The translations under genes and the position numbers were made by a program. The notes beneath the pieces are model-generated. The model saw only the letters and a list, made by a program, of their open reading frames with translations. It did not search any database and was not told the origin of the DNA. This document shows, piece after piece, positions 51,463 to 60,223 of a stretch of DNA of 64,000 nt. Source of the stretch: JACPVF01 sp964502095 (GTDB taxonomy: Bacteria > Chloroflexota > Anaerolineae > Anaerolineales > Villigracilaceae); contig CAZCUF010000004.1 in assembly GCA_964502095.1 (NCBI GenBank), forward strand, positions 124,001 to 188,000, read 5' to 3'. Positions within the stretch are counted from its first letter, which is position 1. Each line of letters begins with the position of its first letter.

Positions 51463-52884
51463 ATGACTCAAAAAAAAGCTGAGATTGGGATGGTCGGCCT
51501 GGGCGTAATGGGCCGCAATATGTTACTCAATATCGCCGAGCACGGTTTTACTGCGGCGGGATACGACAAGGACCCTCAACGCGTCGCTCAACTGCGGCAG
51601 GAGGCCGGGGCTTTTTCCGTGCAGGGCGCGGAACAGATCGCGGACTTTGTTTCGCTCCTGAAGAAACCGCGCGCCATTATGATGCTCGTTCCAGCCGGGC
51701 CGATCGTTGATTCCGTTATCCATGATCTTCTGCCGCACCTGGAGCCGGGCGACCTGATCATCGATGCCGGCAACTCGCACTTTACCGATACCGACCTGAG
51801 ACAAAAAACTCTCGAAGCAAAAGGATTTCATTTCTTCGGCATGGGCGTTTCGGGAGGCGAGTACGGAGCCAGGCACGGACCGAGCATGATGCCCGGCGGA
51901 CCGGAACCAGCTTACGGCGTGGTTCGATCCGTACTGGAGGCTTGCGCGGCACACGTGAACGGCGATCCCTGTGTGACGTACCTCGGGCCGCGTTCAGCCG
52001 GTCATTACGTCAAAATGGTTCATAACGGCATCGAATACGGCATCATGCAGTTGATCGCCGAAACGTATGATCTTTTGAAGAACGGGCTGGGCATGAGCAA
52101 CGATGAACTCGGCGCGCTGTTCGATCAATGGAATCAGGCGGAGTTGAACGGCTATCTGGTGGAGATCACCGCCGAAATATTTAAAAAAGTGGATGACGAG
52201 ACCGGCAAACGCCTGATCGACGTGGTGCTGGATGCCGCGCGCCAAAAAGGCACCGGCATGTGGACTTCACAGGACGCGCTGGCCCTGCATGAACCCACGC
52301 CGAATATAGACATTGCGGTTGCCATGCGCAATCTATCCGGGATGGACGATCTGCGTTCGGCGATGGCCGGAAAATTCGAATCGACGCCGCAATCTTTCAG
52401 CGGCGATCAAAATATTTTCATCCAACAACTCCGTCGCAGTCTGTATGCCGCCATGATCGTGACGTATGCGCAGGGCATGGCGCAATTGCGAGCCGCTTCA
52501 CAGGATTACGGATATCATCTCGATCTTTCGGCCGTGGCCCGCATCTGGCGCGGCGGATGTATCATCCGCTCCTCCCTGCTCGAACCGATCCGCGCCGCGT
52601 ACGCGCGCCAGCCCGAATTGCTGAACCTTCTGCTCGATGAGAATCTGGGAAAAACTGTTGCCGAGCGCGGCGACGATTTACGCGCCGTCGCACAGGCGGC
52701 CATTGGGCTGGGCATTCCCGCGCCGGGCTTCACCGCCGCGCTGACTTATTACGACAGCTTGCGCGCCAAACACCTGCCCGCCAATTTGATCCAGGCCCAA
52801 CGCGATTACTTCGGCTCGCACACTTACGAACGCGTGGACGAGCGCGGCATCTTCCACACCATTTGGGGAAAGGAACAGGAATGA
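51463..52884 (+). CDS. gnd: 6-phosphogluconate dehydrogenase, decarboxylating
   Basis: A 473-residue enzyme converting 6-phosphogluconate to ribulose-5-phosphate, CO2 and a reduced nicotinamide. Motifs: GLGVMGRNMLLN (residues 12-23), IIDAGNSHFTDT, GVSGGEYGARHGPSMMPGG and KMVHNGIEYGIMQ. After the second strand it reads GYDKDPQR where the E. coli enzyme has the NADP-binding Asn-Arg-Ser; an acidic residue there favours NAD, which is inference. The stop overlaps the zwf ATG (ATGA). Confidence 0.95.
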   Translation: MTQKKAEIGMVGLGVMGRNMLLNIAEHGFTAAGYDKDPQRVAQLRQEAGAFSVQGAEQIADFVSLLKKPRAIMMLVPAGPIVDSVIHDLLPHLEPGDLIIDAGNSHFTDTDLRQKTLEAKGFHFFGMGVSGGEYGARHGPSMMPGGPEPAYGVVRSVLEACAAHVNGDPCVTYLGPRSAGHYVKMVHNGIEYGIMQLIAETYDLLKNGLGMSNDELGALFDQWNQAELNGYLVEITAEIFKKVDDETGKRLIDVVLDAARQKGTGMWTSQDALALHEPTPNIDIAVAMRNLSGMDDLRSAMAGKFESTPQSFSGDQNIFIQQLRRSLYAAMIVTYAQGMAQLRAASQDYGYHLDLSAVARIWRGGCIIRSSLLEPIRAAYARQPELLNLLLDENLGKTVAERGDDLRAVAQAAIGLGIPAPGFTAALTYYDSLRAKHLPANLIQAQRDYFGSHTYERVDERGIFHTIWGKEQE

Positions 52885-54374
52885 AAACCGAATCGAAACT
52901 CTCCGCTGTGAGTCTGGTCATCTTCGGCGCGGCGGGGGATTTAACCTGGCGCAAATTAACGCCGGCCATATACGATCTGTATCTGGATGGCCTCCTGCCC
53001 GAACAGTTCGCCATCTTTGGCGTGGACGGAAAACAAATTTCCACGGAAGACTGGCACAAACATTTGCACGATGGAGTTAATCGTTTCTCGCGTTACGGTA
53101 AAACCGATGCGCCCAAATGGAAGAAATTCGCCGCGCATCTCATCGAGTGCGTGGTCGGCGATTTCAAAAAGGCCGAAACTTTCGAGACGCTGGCCAAAGT
53201 CTTAAAGGAACAGGATAAAATCTCGAACGCGCAGGCTGAACGCGTTTTCTACCTCGCCACGCCGCCTACGATCGTGGAAGATATCGTCCGTAATCTGAGC
53301 CAGGCCGGGCTGACGAAAGATCGTCAGAAATCGCGCCTCGTCTTCGAAAAGCCGTTCGGCCACGATCTGGATTCGGCACGCGCCATCAACCGCTTCCTTT
53401 CGAAAACGCTGGACGAATCGCAAATCTACCGCATCGATCATTTTCTCGGCAAGGAAACCGTTCAAAACATTCTGGCCTTTCGGTTTGCCAACGCGCTCTT
53501 CGAACCGATCTGGGATCGCCGCTATATAGACCACGTTCAGATCACCGTGGCCGAACAACTCGGCGTGGAACATCGCGGCGGCTACTACGAACATGCCGGC
53601 GCGCTGCGCGACATGATTCAAAATCATCTCCTGCAAATTCTTTCGCTGGTCGCGATGGAGCCGCCGGCCGCCTTCACTGCCGATGAAATCCGCGCCCGCA
53701 AAGTGGATGTCCTGCGCGCCATCCGCCCCATCCTCGCCGAGGACCTGCACCGGCACGCGGCGCGCGGTCAATACGGACGGGGCTGGCTGGAGGGCAAACA
53801 GGTGGTGGGCTATCGCAGCGAACCGGATGTCGATCCTGCTTCCGTTACCGAAACCTTCGCCGCCCTCAAACTTTTCATCGATAACTGGCGCTGGCAGGAT
53901 GTGCCGTTCTATATGCGCACCGGCAAACGGATGATACAGGCAGTATCGAAGGTCATTATTCAGTTCAAGCCGGTACCGCACCGATCCTTTCCAACCTCCG
54001 CCAGCATTGACTGGCAGGCGAATCGGCTCGAGATCGAGATTCAGCCGGATGAAGGCATCAACCTGCACTTTCAGGCCAAACAACCCGGCGTGGATCTGCA
54101 CCTCAGCTCGCAGGAAATGTACTTCCGTTACAGCGAAGCCTTCAAGGTCAAACCGCCGGAGGCTTACGAAACATTATTGCAGGATGTGATCCTCGGCGAC
54201 GCCACCCTGTTCATGCGCGCCGATCAGGTGGAATATGCCTGGGACGCGGTAACTCCCGTGCTGGAAGCCTGGGCCGCGAGCAAACCGTCCGATTTTCCCA
54301 ATTACGCCAGCGGCAGTTGGGGCCCGGAAAGCGCCGAAGCGTTGATCGCCCAGGACGGACGCAGTTGGTTATAA
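52881..54374 (+). CDS. zwf: glucose-6-phosphate 1-dehydrogenase
   Basis: A 497-residue enzyme of the oxidative pentose phosphate pathway. FGAAGDLTWRKL (about residues 14-25) is the nucleotide motif, RLVFEKPFGHD and RIDHFLGKETVQN are the substrate/catalytic motifs with the active His. The frame starts at a TTG at 52863, but the ATG at 52881 is chosen because of the ATGA overlap with gnd and the upstream AGGAACAGGA. No 6-phosphogluconolactonase gene is seen in the window. Confidence 0.95.
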   Translation: MKTESKLSAVSLVIFGAAGDLTWRKLTPAIYDLYLDGLLPEQFAIFGVDGKQISTEDWHKHLHDGVNRFSRYGKTDAPKWKKFAAHLIECVVGDFKKAETFETLAKVLKEQDKISNAQAERVFYLATPPTIVEDIVRNLSQAGLTKDRQKSRLVFEKPFGHDLDSARAINRFLSKTLDESQIYRIDHFLGKETVQNILAFRFANALFEPIWDRRYIDHVQITVAEQLGVEHRGGYYEHAGALRDMIQNHLLQILSLVAMEPPAAFTADEIRARKVDVLRAIRPILAEDLHRHAARGQYGRGWLEGKQVVGYRSEPDVDPASVTETFAALKLFIDNWRWQDVPFYMRTGKRMIQAVSKVIIQFKPVPHRSFPTSASIDWQANRLEIEIQPDEGINLHFQAKQPGVDLHLSSQEMYFRYSEAFKVKPPEAYETLLQDVILGDATLFMRADQVEYAWDAVTPVLEAWAASKPSDFPNYASGSWGPESAEALIAQDGRSWL

Positions 54375-54380
54375 AAAAGA

Positions 54381-54418
54381 ATTCGCCGTGCTTGTGATTT
54401 GCACGGCGAATATTTTTA
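54381..54418. terminator. bidirectional intrinsic terminator between zwf and sdhD
   Basis: A perfect 11-bp stem: ATTCGCCGTGC at 54381-54391 and GCACGGCGAAT at 54401-54411, nine-base loop, followed by ATTTTTAAA on the plus strand and, on the minus strand, by TCTTTTTTAT. It can end both the gnd-zwf and the glpA-sdhBCD transcripts. Confidence 0.88.
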
Positions 54419-54431
54419 AACGACGGATATT

Positions 54432-54815
54432 TCAGCTTCCTTTGGAAACGATCACGAGCACCAGCCAAATTCCATACACTACTGCCGAAACTCCAACAAG
54501 TGCCAAAACAACGTCCATAATTTTCAAAATGGGACGCGCCGGTTTCAAGTCGAGCAGGATGCCGCGCAGGCCGATCAGCGAATGAGAAACGACGACTGCC
54601 AGAAAAGTAATTTCCATGATGGGAATGGCCGGGTTGCGATAATACGCGACCACATCGGCATATGTCAGCAGTCCGTGCGCGCCGAGGAAATGATTCACCA
54701 GCAGATGAATTCCCAGCAGGACGACTAACAACGCGCCGGTCACGATCTTTGCCAGCCACAGCCAGACGTTTTCTCCCGTGCGCGGCGCCGACACGTTTTG
54801 AATATCGGTTGTCAT
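54432..54815 (-). CDS. sdhD: succinate-dehydrogenase-type membrane anchor D
   Basis: A 127-residue protein with three helices. GIHLLVNHFLG and VVSHSLIGLRGI supply His residues in the positions of haem b ligands and quinone contacts of SdhD. AAGGAG lies 7 nt before ATG 54815; an upstream in-frame start at 54854 lies inside sdhC. It is the last gene of the glpA-sdhBCD run. Confidence 0.82.
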   Translation of the reverse strand: MTTDIQNVSAPRTGENVWLWLAKIVTGALLVVLLGIHLLVNHFLGAHGLLTYADVVAYYRNPAIPIMEITFLAVVVSHSLIGLRGILLDLKPARPILKIMDVVLALVGVSAVVYGIWLVLVIVSKGS

Positions 54816-54828
54816 CTGCGCTCCTTTT

Positions 54829-55221
54829 CTACGAGGTAAACATGCGGATGCCAAAGATAAGAACGATCACCAGCGCGAGAGCCGTCAACGCGTAGAACAG
54901 TCGCTTCTGCCGCGTCACACTTACGCCGAAAGTGGTCAGGATGATGCGAATGCCGTTTAGCCCGTGCAGAACGCCGGCGGCCACCACCAATAGCTCGCCA
55001 GCTATAAAGATCGGACTGCGCACAAGGGCCAGGAAACCGTCATATCCGGAAGGGCCTTGCGCGAGCAGGCTGAGAACGATCAAGTGCAGGAATAAATAAA
55101 ACGTCAGGCCGAGCGCGGTGACGCGCTGTAGGATGTAAGCCCAGCCGCCGGCCTGTCTTCCCACCGGATTAAACCAATTCAAGAATTTGGCAGGCGACGG
55201 TCGATCGCGTTGACTATCCAT
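54829..55221 (-). CDS. sdhC: succinate-dehydrogenase-type cytochrome b subunit C
   Basis: A 130-residue protein with three helices and the SdhC pattern RVTALGLTFYLFLHL and VLHGLNGIRIIL, whose His is the expected haem ligand. ATG 55221 has GGAG 6 nt upstream; an earlier ATG at 55233 has no ribosome site. It follows the sdhB stop by 13 nt. Confidence 0.85.
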   Translation of the reverse strand: MDSQRDRPSPAKFLNWFNPVGRQAGGWAYILQRVTALGLTFYLFLHLIVLSLLAQGPSGYDGFLALVRSPIFIAGELLVVAAGVLHGLNGIRIILTTFGVSVTRQKRLFYALTALALVIVLIFGIRMFTS

Positions 55222-55234
55222 ATTGCTCTCCATA

Positions 55235-55966
55235 TCAGGCGCGGCGGAACAACCTGCCGGCGCGCTCTTTCATGATCTGCACGCGCAGGTCCATGATGCG
55301 CCGCGCAGGATCCACAAAGGAAGGACAAACCGCCGTACATTCGAAAGCGCTATGACAGCGCCACACGCCGTCTTCGCTGTCCATCAACTCCAGCAATTCG
55401 GGATTATTTTTCAGGCCGTTGGCTTGCGCGCCCGCCAACACAGCCGGCCCAACATATCCGCTGGAAGTAGCGGAGGCTGGGCAGGCGCTAATGCACAATC
55501 CACATTCGATGCAATCGGCCAAACGAATGTATTGCGCGGCCTCGGCGGGCCATTTCGAGGGCGGATTCTCGATCTCAGCCTCAGGCACAGGAAGCACCGC
55601 TCGAGCGCCGACCCATTCGAGGCGTTGGTAGAGCGTGCCCATATCCACTGCCAAATCGCTGACTACTGGAAAATTCCTCAGCGGTTCCACTTTCAACGTA
55701 CCGCCGTTCTGCGCCACGTCGCGCAGGCGCGTGATGCAGGTCAGTTTTTCCGTATCGTTGACGCGCATCCCGCACGCGCCGCACGCGGAATGATGGCAGG
55801 CGTGGCGGAAGCAAAGTGTGCGATCCATAAAAGCCCAGACGCGTTCGACCGCGTCCAGCACGTACTCATCGGGATCAACTTCGACTTTGAATTCGTCAAA
55901 GTGAGGCGCCTCGCCCTGCTTTCGACGCGATATTTCAAGCGTAATGTTCCACTTTTCATCGCTCAT
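55235..55966 (-). CDS. sdhB: succinate-dehydrogenase-type iron-sulfur subunit B
   Basis: A 243-residue Fe-S protein with three clusters: [2Fe-2S] Cys57, Cys62, Cys65 and Cys77 (plus an extra Cys52), [4Fe-4S] CIECGLCISACP and the [3Fe-4S] pattern WRCHSAFECTAVCPSFVDP. It moves electrons from a flavoprotein to quinone. The flavoprotein gene directly upstream and overlapping (ATGA) is a glpA homologue, not sdhA; no sdhA is in this window. Confidence 0.92.
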   Translation of the reverse strand: MSDEKWNITLEISRRKQGEAPHFDEFKVEVDPDEYVLDAVERVWAFMDRTLCFRHACHHSACGACGMRVNDTEKLTCITRLRDVAQNGGTLKVEPLRNFPVVSDLAVDMGTLYQRLEWVGARAVLPVPEAEIENPPSKWPAEAAQYIRLADCIECGLCISACPASATSSGYVGPAVLAGAQANGLKNNPELLELMDSEDGVWRCHSAFECTAVCPSFVDPARRIMDLRVQIMKERAGRLFRRA

Positions 55967-57138
55967 GATGATTCCTCAGGCGTTGCATAATATTGACGAT
56001 AAGATATCAGCGGCATCTCTTTGGTGAGGCAGGCAACATGCACGCCGAGTTTTTCGCAAACTACATCCGCAGTTTTTTCGGCCATGGCGCGCAAAGTCGT
56101 GGCTTTTCCGCCGGTGATCGTCACGAATCTATTGACATGATCGGTTTCGGCGTGATCGTAACATTTGAACGTACGCGCGATACTGCGTCCGGTTCCTTCG
56201 CCGATCAAAGGGCGCGTGGATGTATATTTGCCGCGCACGTTCGCATTGCGAATGCCGGGCACCAATTCCGCGCCGCGTTCGAGCATCAACTTCACCTGTT
56301 CGTCAATAACCGGCACATAATCCAGGTTGTCCACTTGATACGAAGTCGTTCCCACCACTACCATGCGGCGTTGAGGCAGGACGATATCGCCATCCCCGGG
56401 AACATTGAGGCGGTTGACGGCGCGTTGGATCAGGCGTTGATCGTACGCCACCATTACGCCCGGCGTGGGCCTGACCGGAACACTGACTCCAGCCATCTCG
56501 GCCAACTCTCCCGCCCACGCGCCGGTGGCGTTGATTACCACATCCGCTCGCAGCTCGACCGTTCGACTGGCAGCGCGTTCAAGAGCTTTAACTCCCACAA
56601 CAGCCCCTTTGCCGTCCATGATCAGACTCTTCGCCTCCGTGAACGTTTTGAATCTGGCTCCGTTAAATTTTGCGGTGGCCGCGAACGATAACGCCAGCCG
56701 CAGAGGATCGAATGTGCCGTCAGGGACGAGGAACGCCCTTAGCAATTTCGGATTGATGTTCGGTTCGAGGCGCAGTGCGTCTTGCGGTTTGAGCTCTTCG
56801 AAGGGAATATGACAGGCTTCGCATCCGGCAATGAACGCTTCGCCATATCGCAGATCGTCTTCGTCAATGGCGATGAACAACCCGCCATTAGGCTCGATGA
56901 CGCGCGGCGCGATCTTGCGTAGAATCAGGTTCTCGTCAATACATTCGATCGCCGATTCCCGATCCCCAACCGCGTATCGTCCGCCGCTGTGCAGTAATCC
57001 ATGCGTGCGCCCGGATGTGCCGTTGCAAATATCGCCGCGTTCCAATACGGTCACATCGAAGCCGCGCAGGGCCAGGTCATGCGCGGTTGCCGCGCCTGTG
57101 AATCCCGCTCCAATGATCAAAACTGCCGGTTTGCTCAT
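55963..57138 (-). CDS. glpA: FAD-dependent glycerol-3-phosphate dehydrogenase, GlpA-like
   Basis: A 391-residue flavoprotein oxidising sn-glycerol-3-phosphate to dihydroxyacetone phosphate. GAGFTGAATAHDLALRG (residues 10-26) binds FAD; GRTHGLLHSGGRYAV, VPDGTFDPLRL and FVTITGGKATTLRAMAE match the GlpA core closely. It stops where E. coli GlpA continues into its C-terminal [2Fe-2S] BFD-type domain, so that domain is missing. The stop overlaps the sdhB ATG, and there is no glpB or glpC; SdhB-C-D are the likely electron route to menaquinone. Confidence 0.9.
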   Translation of the reverse strand: MSKPAVLIIGAGFTGAATAHDLALRGFDVTVLERGDICNGTSGRTHGLLHSGGRYAVGDRESAIECIDENLILRKIAPRVIEPNGGLFIAIDEDDLRYGEAFIAGCEACHIPFEELKPQDALRLEPNINPKLLRAFLVPDGTFDPLRLALSFAATAKFNGARFKTFTEAKSLIMDGKGAVVGVKALERAASRTVELRADVVINATGAWAGELAEMAGVSVPVRPTPGVMVAYDQRLIQRAVNRLNVPGDGDIVLPQRRMVVVGTTSYQVDNLDYVPVIDEQVKLMLERGAELVPGIRNANVRGKYTSTRPLIGEGTGRSIARTFKCYDHAETDHVNRFVTITGGKATTLRAMAEKTADVVCEKLGVHVACLTKEMPLISYRQYYATPEESS

Positions 57139-57225
57139 AACGATTACATTCTATTATGAGCTGGAAAATCAATCAATGAACCATATTGAGGGATTCATTG
57201 AAACACCGAAGCGCTGGCCGCAGAA

Positions 57226-58158
57226 TCAATATCGTAAAGGGATGACTTCCACTTTCCGTTTGATCGCATCGAATTCTGCGCGTGAAAATTCTCCCCCTCC
57301 AAAATGAAGGGCATTGGCCGCGCCTGCGGCAACGCCATAGCGTAAAGCGATCTCCGGTGAACGACCTTGATCCAGTGCAAAGGCCAGCGCGCCTAACAAC
57401 GCATCGCCACTGCCCACACTGCTGACGATCTCGAGCTTGGGTGGCGTCGCCTGCCAACCTTCCGTTTCAGTCACCAGAAGCGCGCCTTTGGGACCGAACG
57501 TAATCGCAACCTGCCGAATTCCCGACCGACATAATTCCCGCGCTGAAGTTTCCGCCTGTTTCAAGTCGGATAATTCCATGCCCAGGGCATCTCCCAATTC
57601 TTTCGCATTCACTTTGATACACACGCCTCGCACCTTCAATGCGGTCTTCAAGGTGTTCCCGCTTGCATCCACCCAAACAGATTTTCCAAGCGTTACAAGC
57701 TTGAACAGTAAAGAACGATACCGTTGCAGTGAAAAGCCTTTCGGCAAACTCCCGCTGATACAAACTAAATTCATGGAAACCGCCTGCTTTAAAACGGCTT
57801 CCATCAAAGCCCGGGATTCTTCCTCGCTGATTCCCAGGCCCGCTTCATTGATCACAGTCGCATCTCGATTCGCTTGAACTAAAATCGTGCAAGTGCGGGT
57901 TTCGCTTTGCGCTTGTGTCCATTGCGCTTGCAATCCTTCCTGCTTCGCCAATTCAGCCAGCAACTTTCCGGCATGTCCGCCAATGGGGCCCATGCAAAGA
58001 ACGCCGCCGCCCAGAGCATGAATCGTCCGCGCCACATTCAATCCCTTGCCGCCTGCCGCGGTCAATACTTTCTCCGTGCGATGAACTTCACCAACACGTA
58101 AAGCGCTCAGATACAACGTACGGTCAATGGCGGGGTTGGGCGTAACGCAAAGGATCAT
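57226..58158 (-). CDS. PfkB-family sugar-phosphate kinase (LacC/FruK type)
   Basis: A 310-residue ribokinase-fold kinase of the 1-phosphofructokinase/tagatose-6-phosphate kinase subfamily: TPNPAIDRTLYL start, TAAGGKGLNVARTI near residue 33, and VGSGDALLGALAF with the catalytic Asp near residue 250. Next to the LacD/YihT-like aldolase, tagatose-6-phosphate to tagatose-1,6-bisphosphate is the most likely step. The ATG overlaps the stop of a second PfkB kinase by 4 nt. Confidence 0.87.
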   Translation of the reverse strand: MILCVTPNPAIDRTLYLSALRVGEVHRTEKVLTAAGGKGLNVARTIHALGGGVLCMGPIGGHAGKLLAELAKQEGLQAQWTQAQSETRTCTILVQANRDATVINEAGLGISEEESRALMEAVLKQAVSMNLVCISGSLPKGFSLQRYRSLLFKLVTLGKSVWVDASGNTLKTALKVRGVCIKVNAKELGDALGMELSDLKQAETSARELCRSGIRQVAITFGPKGALLVTETEGWQATPPKLEIVSSVGSGDALLGALAFALDQGRSPEIALRYGVAAGAANALHFGGGEFSRAEFDAIKRKVEVIPLRY

Positions 58159-59066
58159 AAATATTTCATCGCCTCATCGAGCGTGGGCTGTCCGTCCGTG
58201 CCGCCCGCCTGTTGCGTCGAGAGCGCGCCGCACGCGCACGCCAGCCCCAAAGATTTCTTCAACTTCCAACCATTCAACCAGCCATAGATGAATCCCGCAT
58301 CGAATGAGTCGCCCGCGCCGACGGTATCCACAACGTTTACTGGAATGTTATTCATTCGGATTCTCTGACTCCCGAAGGTTCCCAACGCCCCATCTTTTCC
58401 CAACTTAATGGCAAACGCCTCCACTCGTGACTTGAGCCTGTTCGCCGCTTCATCAACATTGTCCGCGCCTGTGAGCGACTTCGCTTCGGCTTCGTTCGGC
58501 AGAAAGATATTCGTGACCGCAAGCAGTTCATCGAAGCCGAGCCATTTTTCGCTGGGATCGTAATTCGTATCGAGCGAAGTGGATAACCCAAGAGCGCGCG
58601 CGCGTTTGAATAACGCAGGCAGATCAGGCTGGAGTTTGGTTTGCAGAAAATAACTCGCCACATGCAAGTGACGTGATTGCGCCAGTAAACTGTCAGCGAT
58701 ATCTGAGGCTTGAAGTTCAGCGATCAAGCCTGAATGAGTCAGGATCGCTCTATCCGCTTGATGATTAAGAATCACGCTGAGTCCCGTTTGTCCGCCCTTG
58801 CGAATGATGACGTGACTCACATCCACATTGCGTTTTGACATTTCATCCAGCATAAAGTGACCGAAGATATCGTCGCCGCATATGCCGATGAATGCGACCT
58901 TCAACCCCAGCCGCGCCGCGCCGCACGCAAAGATGGCGGAGGACGAGCCGATGGTGAGCGCGGCAGAGTCAACCAGTTTTTCGACTTGACCGAACTCGGG
59001 AATGACATCACCCGAAAGAATCAGATCGGGATTAATTTCGCCAGCGACTAAAACATCAAACATCAT
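58155..59066 (-). CDS. PfkB-family carbohydrate kinase
   Basis: A 303-residue ribokinase-type kinase: VAGEINPDLIL at the start, GSSSAIFACGAARLG near residue 40, and DTVGAGDSFDAGFIYG with the catalytic Asp near residue 250. Unlike its neighbour it belongs to the ribokinase/KDG-kinase branch, which acts on unphosphorylated sugars. The substrate is unknown; galactose- or tagatose-related sugars are suggested by context only. Confidence 0.87.
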   Translation of the reverse strand: MMFDVLVAGEINPDLILSGDVIPEFGQVEKLVDSAALTIGSSSAIFACGAARLGLKVAFIGICGDDIFGHFMLDEMSKRNVDVSHVIIRKGGQTGLSVILNHQADRAILTHSGLIAELQASDIADSLLAQSRHLHVASYFLQTKLQPDLPALFKRARALGLSTSLDTNYDPSEKWLGFDELLAVTNIFLPNEAEAKSLTGADNVDEAANRLKSRVEAFAIKLGKDGALGTFGSQRIRMNNIPVNVVDTVGAGDSFDAGFIYGWLNGWKLKKSLGLACACGALSTQQAGGTDGQPTLDEAMKYL

Positions 59067-59119
59067 AAAACTCCGAAAAGATATTACTTTTTAGTATGTC
59101 ATCCCTTCGGGATTAAAGA

Positions 59120-60067
59120 TTAATATGTTTTGTACCAATCGAATGGAGCGTCTGCCGAATAAAAATCATGGAATGGTTTGGCGAGCGCGTGACACAACGA
59201 GGTGAGCCGTGAGAGGCGTTGATGCGCGGTAGCGCGCAGGAAATTCATACGCTCTTCGCCGTTCATTGTGACCGCTTCCTTCCACACCGCGCGACCGACA
59301 GCGATTCCGCTTGCGCCTGATTGACACGCGACGATGACTTGCTTGACGAACGTGTCATAATCCACCGCCGCAGAAAGCAGAATCCATGGGGTGTGGGCGG
59401 CGGCGGAAATTTCTTTGCAGGCGTCTGTCCATTTGGTCTCGTCGAGTTCGGCGGCATCGAGCGGAAACTCCGCTTTGAGAATGTCCACGTTGAGGGGCGT
59501 GAGTCGTTTGGCAGATTCGACAACGACGTATCTTTTTTCTTCCGATGAAAGTTTTTTGCTTTCATCGAGCGAATAGGATAGCGGCTCAAGCATGAGCGCG
59601 AGATCGTGCTGGATGCAATCTTCAGCGACTTTTGCTGTGAAGTCTTCGATCTCTTTGGCGGTGGGCGAGTCTGGGTGGTAGTAGACGAGCAGTTTGACGG
59701 CGGAGGCTCCCATGCGTTTGGCTTTTTCCACGCTCCAGCCTGGGATGATCTGCGCGTGGCGGGCGGTGGCGTCGCCTATGTAGCCCGTCGATTCGACGGC
59801 GACCACCAAACCGACATGGTTGGGAATGACGTGCTGTGAAATAGCTTGGGCGGCGGAGACTTCAGGGTCGAGCAGAACAGCCGTCGCTTCGGAGGCGAGC
59901 GCAGAAGTCACATCCAGTTTGAAGCGCGAGAGTTCGGAGTTGTCGTTAAATAATGGATTCGCTTTGCGGAGGTTCTGGCGATGATCGAGCGCGAGCGCGG
60001 TGAATGTGCCTCGCTTGGAGGAGATCTGTTGTAGTCCGCGGAGTTTGCCGATTGAGAGGGGTTTCAT
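59120..60067 (-). CDS. class I aldolase, LacD/YihT family
   Basis: A 315-residue TIM-barrel aldolase. FTALALDHRQNL near residue 22, KLLVYYHPD near 125 and Lys198 in NVDILKAEFPLD (Schiff-base position in LacD) support the call; the end WILLSAAVDYDTF and GASGIAVGRAVW is closer to YihT. It should cleave tagatose-1,6-bisphosphate, or a related ketose-1-phosphate, to dihydroxyacetone phosphate and an aldehyde. Both readings fit the kinase and isomerase neighbours; the GH4 gene favours galactose-type sugars. Confidence 0.8.
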   Translation of the reverse strand: MKPLSIGKLRGLQQISSKRGTFTALALDHRQNLRKANPLFNDNSELSRFKLDVTSALASEATAVLLDPEVSAAQAISQHVIPNHVGLVVAVESTGYIGDATARHAQIIPGWSVEKAKRMGASAVKLLVYYHPDSPTAKEIEDFTAKVAEDCIQHDLALMLEPLSYSLDESKKLSSEEKRYVVVESAKRLTPLNVDILKAEFPLDAAELDETKWTDACKEISAAAHTPWILLSAAVDYDTFVKQVIVACQSGASGIAVGRAVWKEAVTMNGEERMNFLRATAHQRLSRLTSLCHALAKPFHDFYSADAPFDWYKTY

Positions 60068-60223
60068 GAGGAAGGTTCCAAGTGTCAGGTGTTGAGTGTT
60101 AGATTGGAAGGCGAGGGCGTGAGGGTTGGAGTCTCCGTCGAAACAGAAGCAGGTTGAAGGGGGGTGATGCGGTTCTACATCCTAAAAGGAAAGAGGAAAG
60201 AAGAAAGAGAGTCAGCGCGCGTC

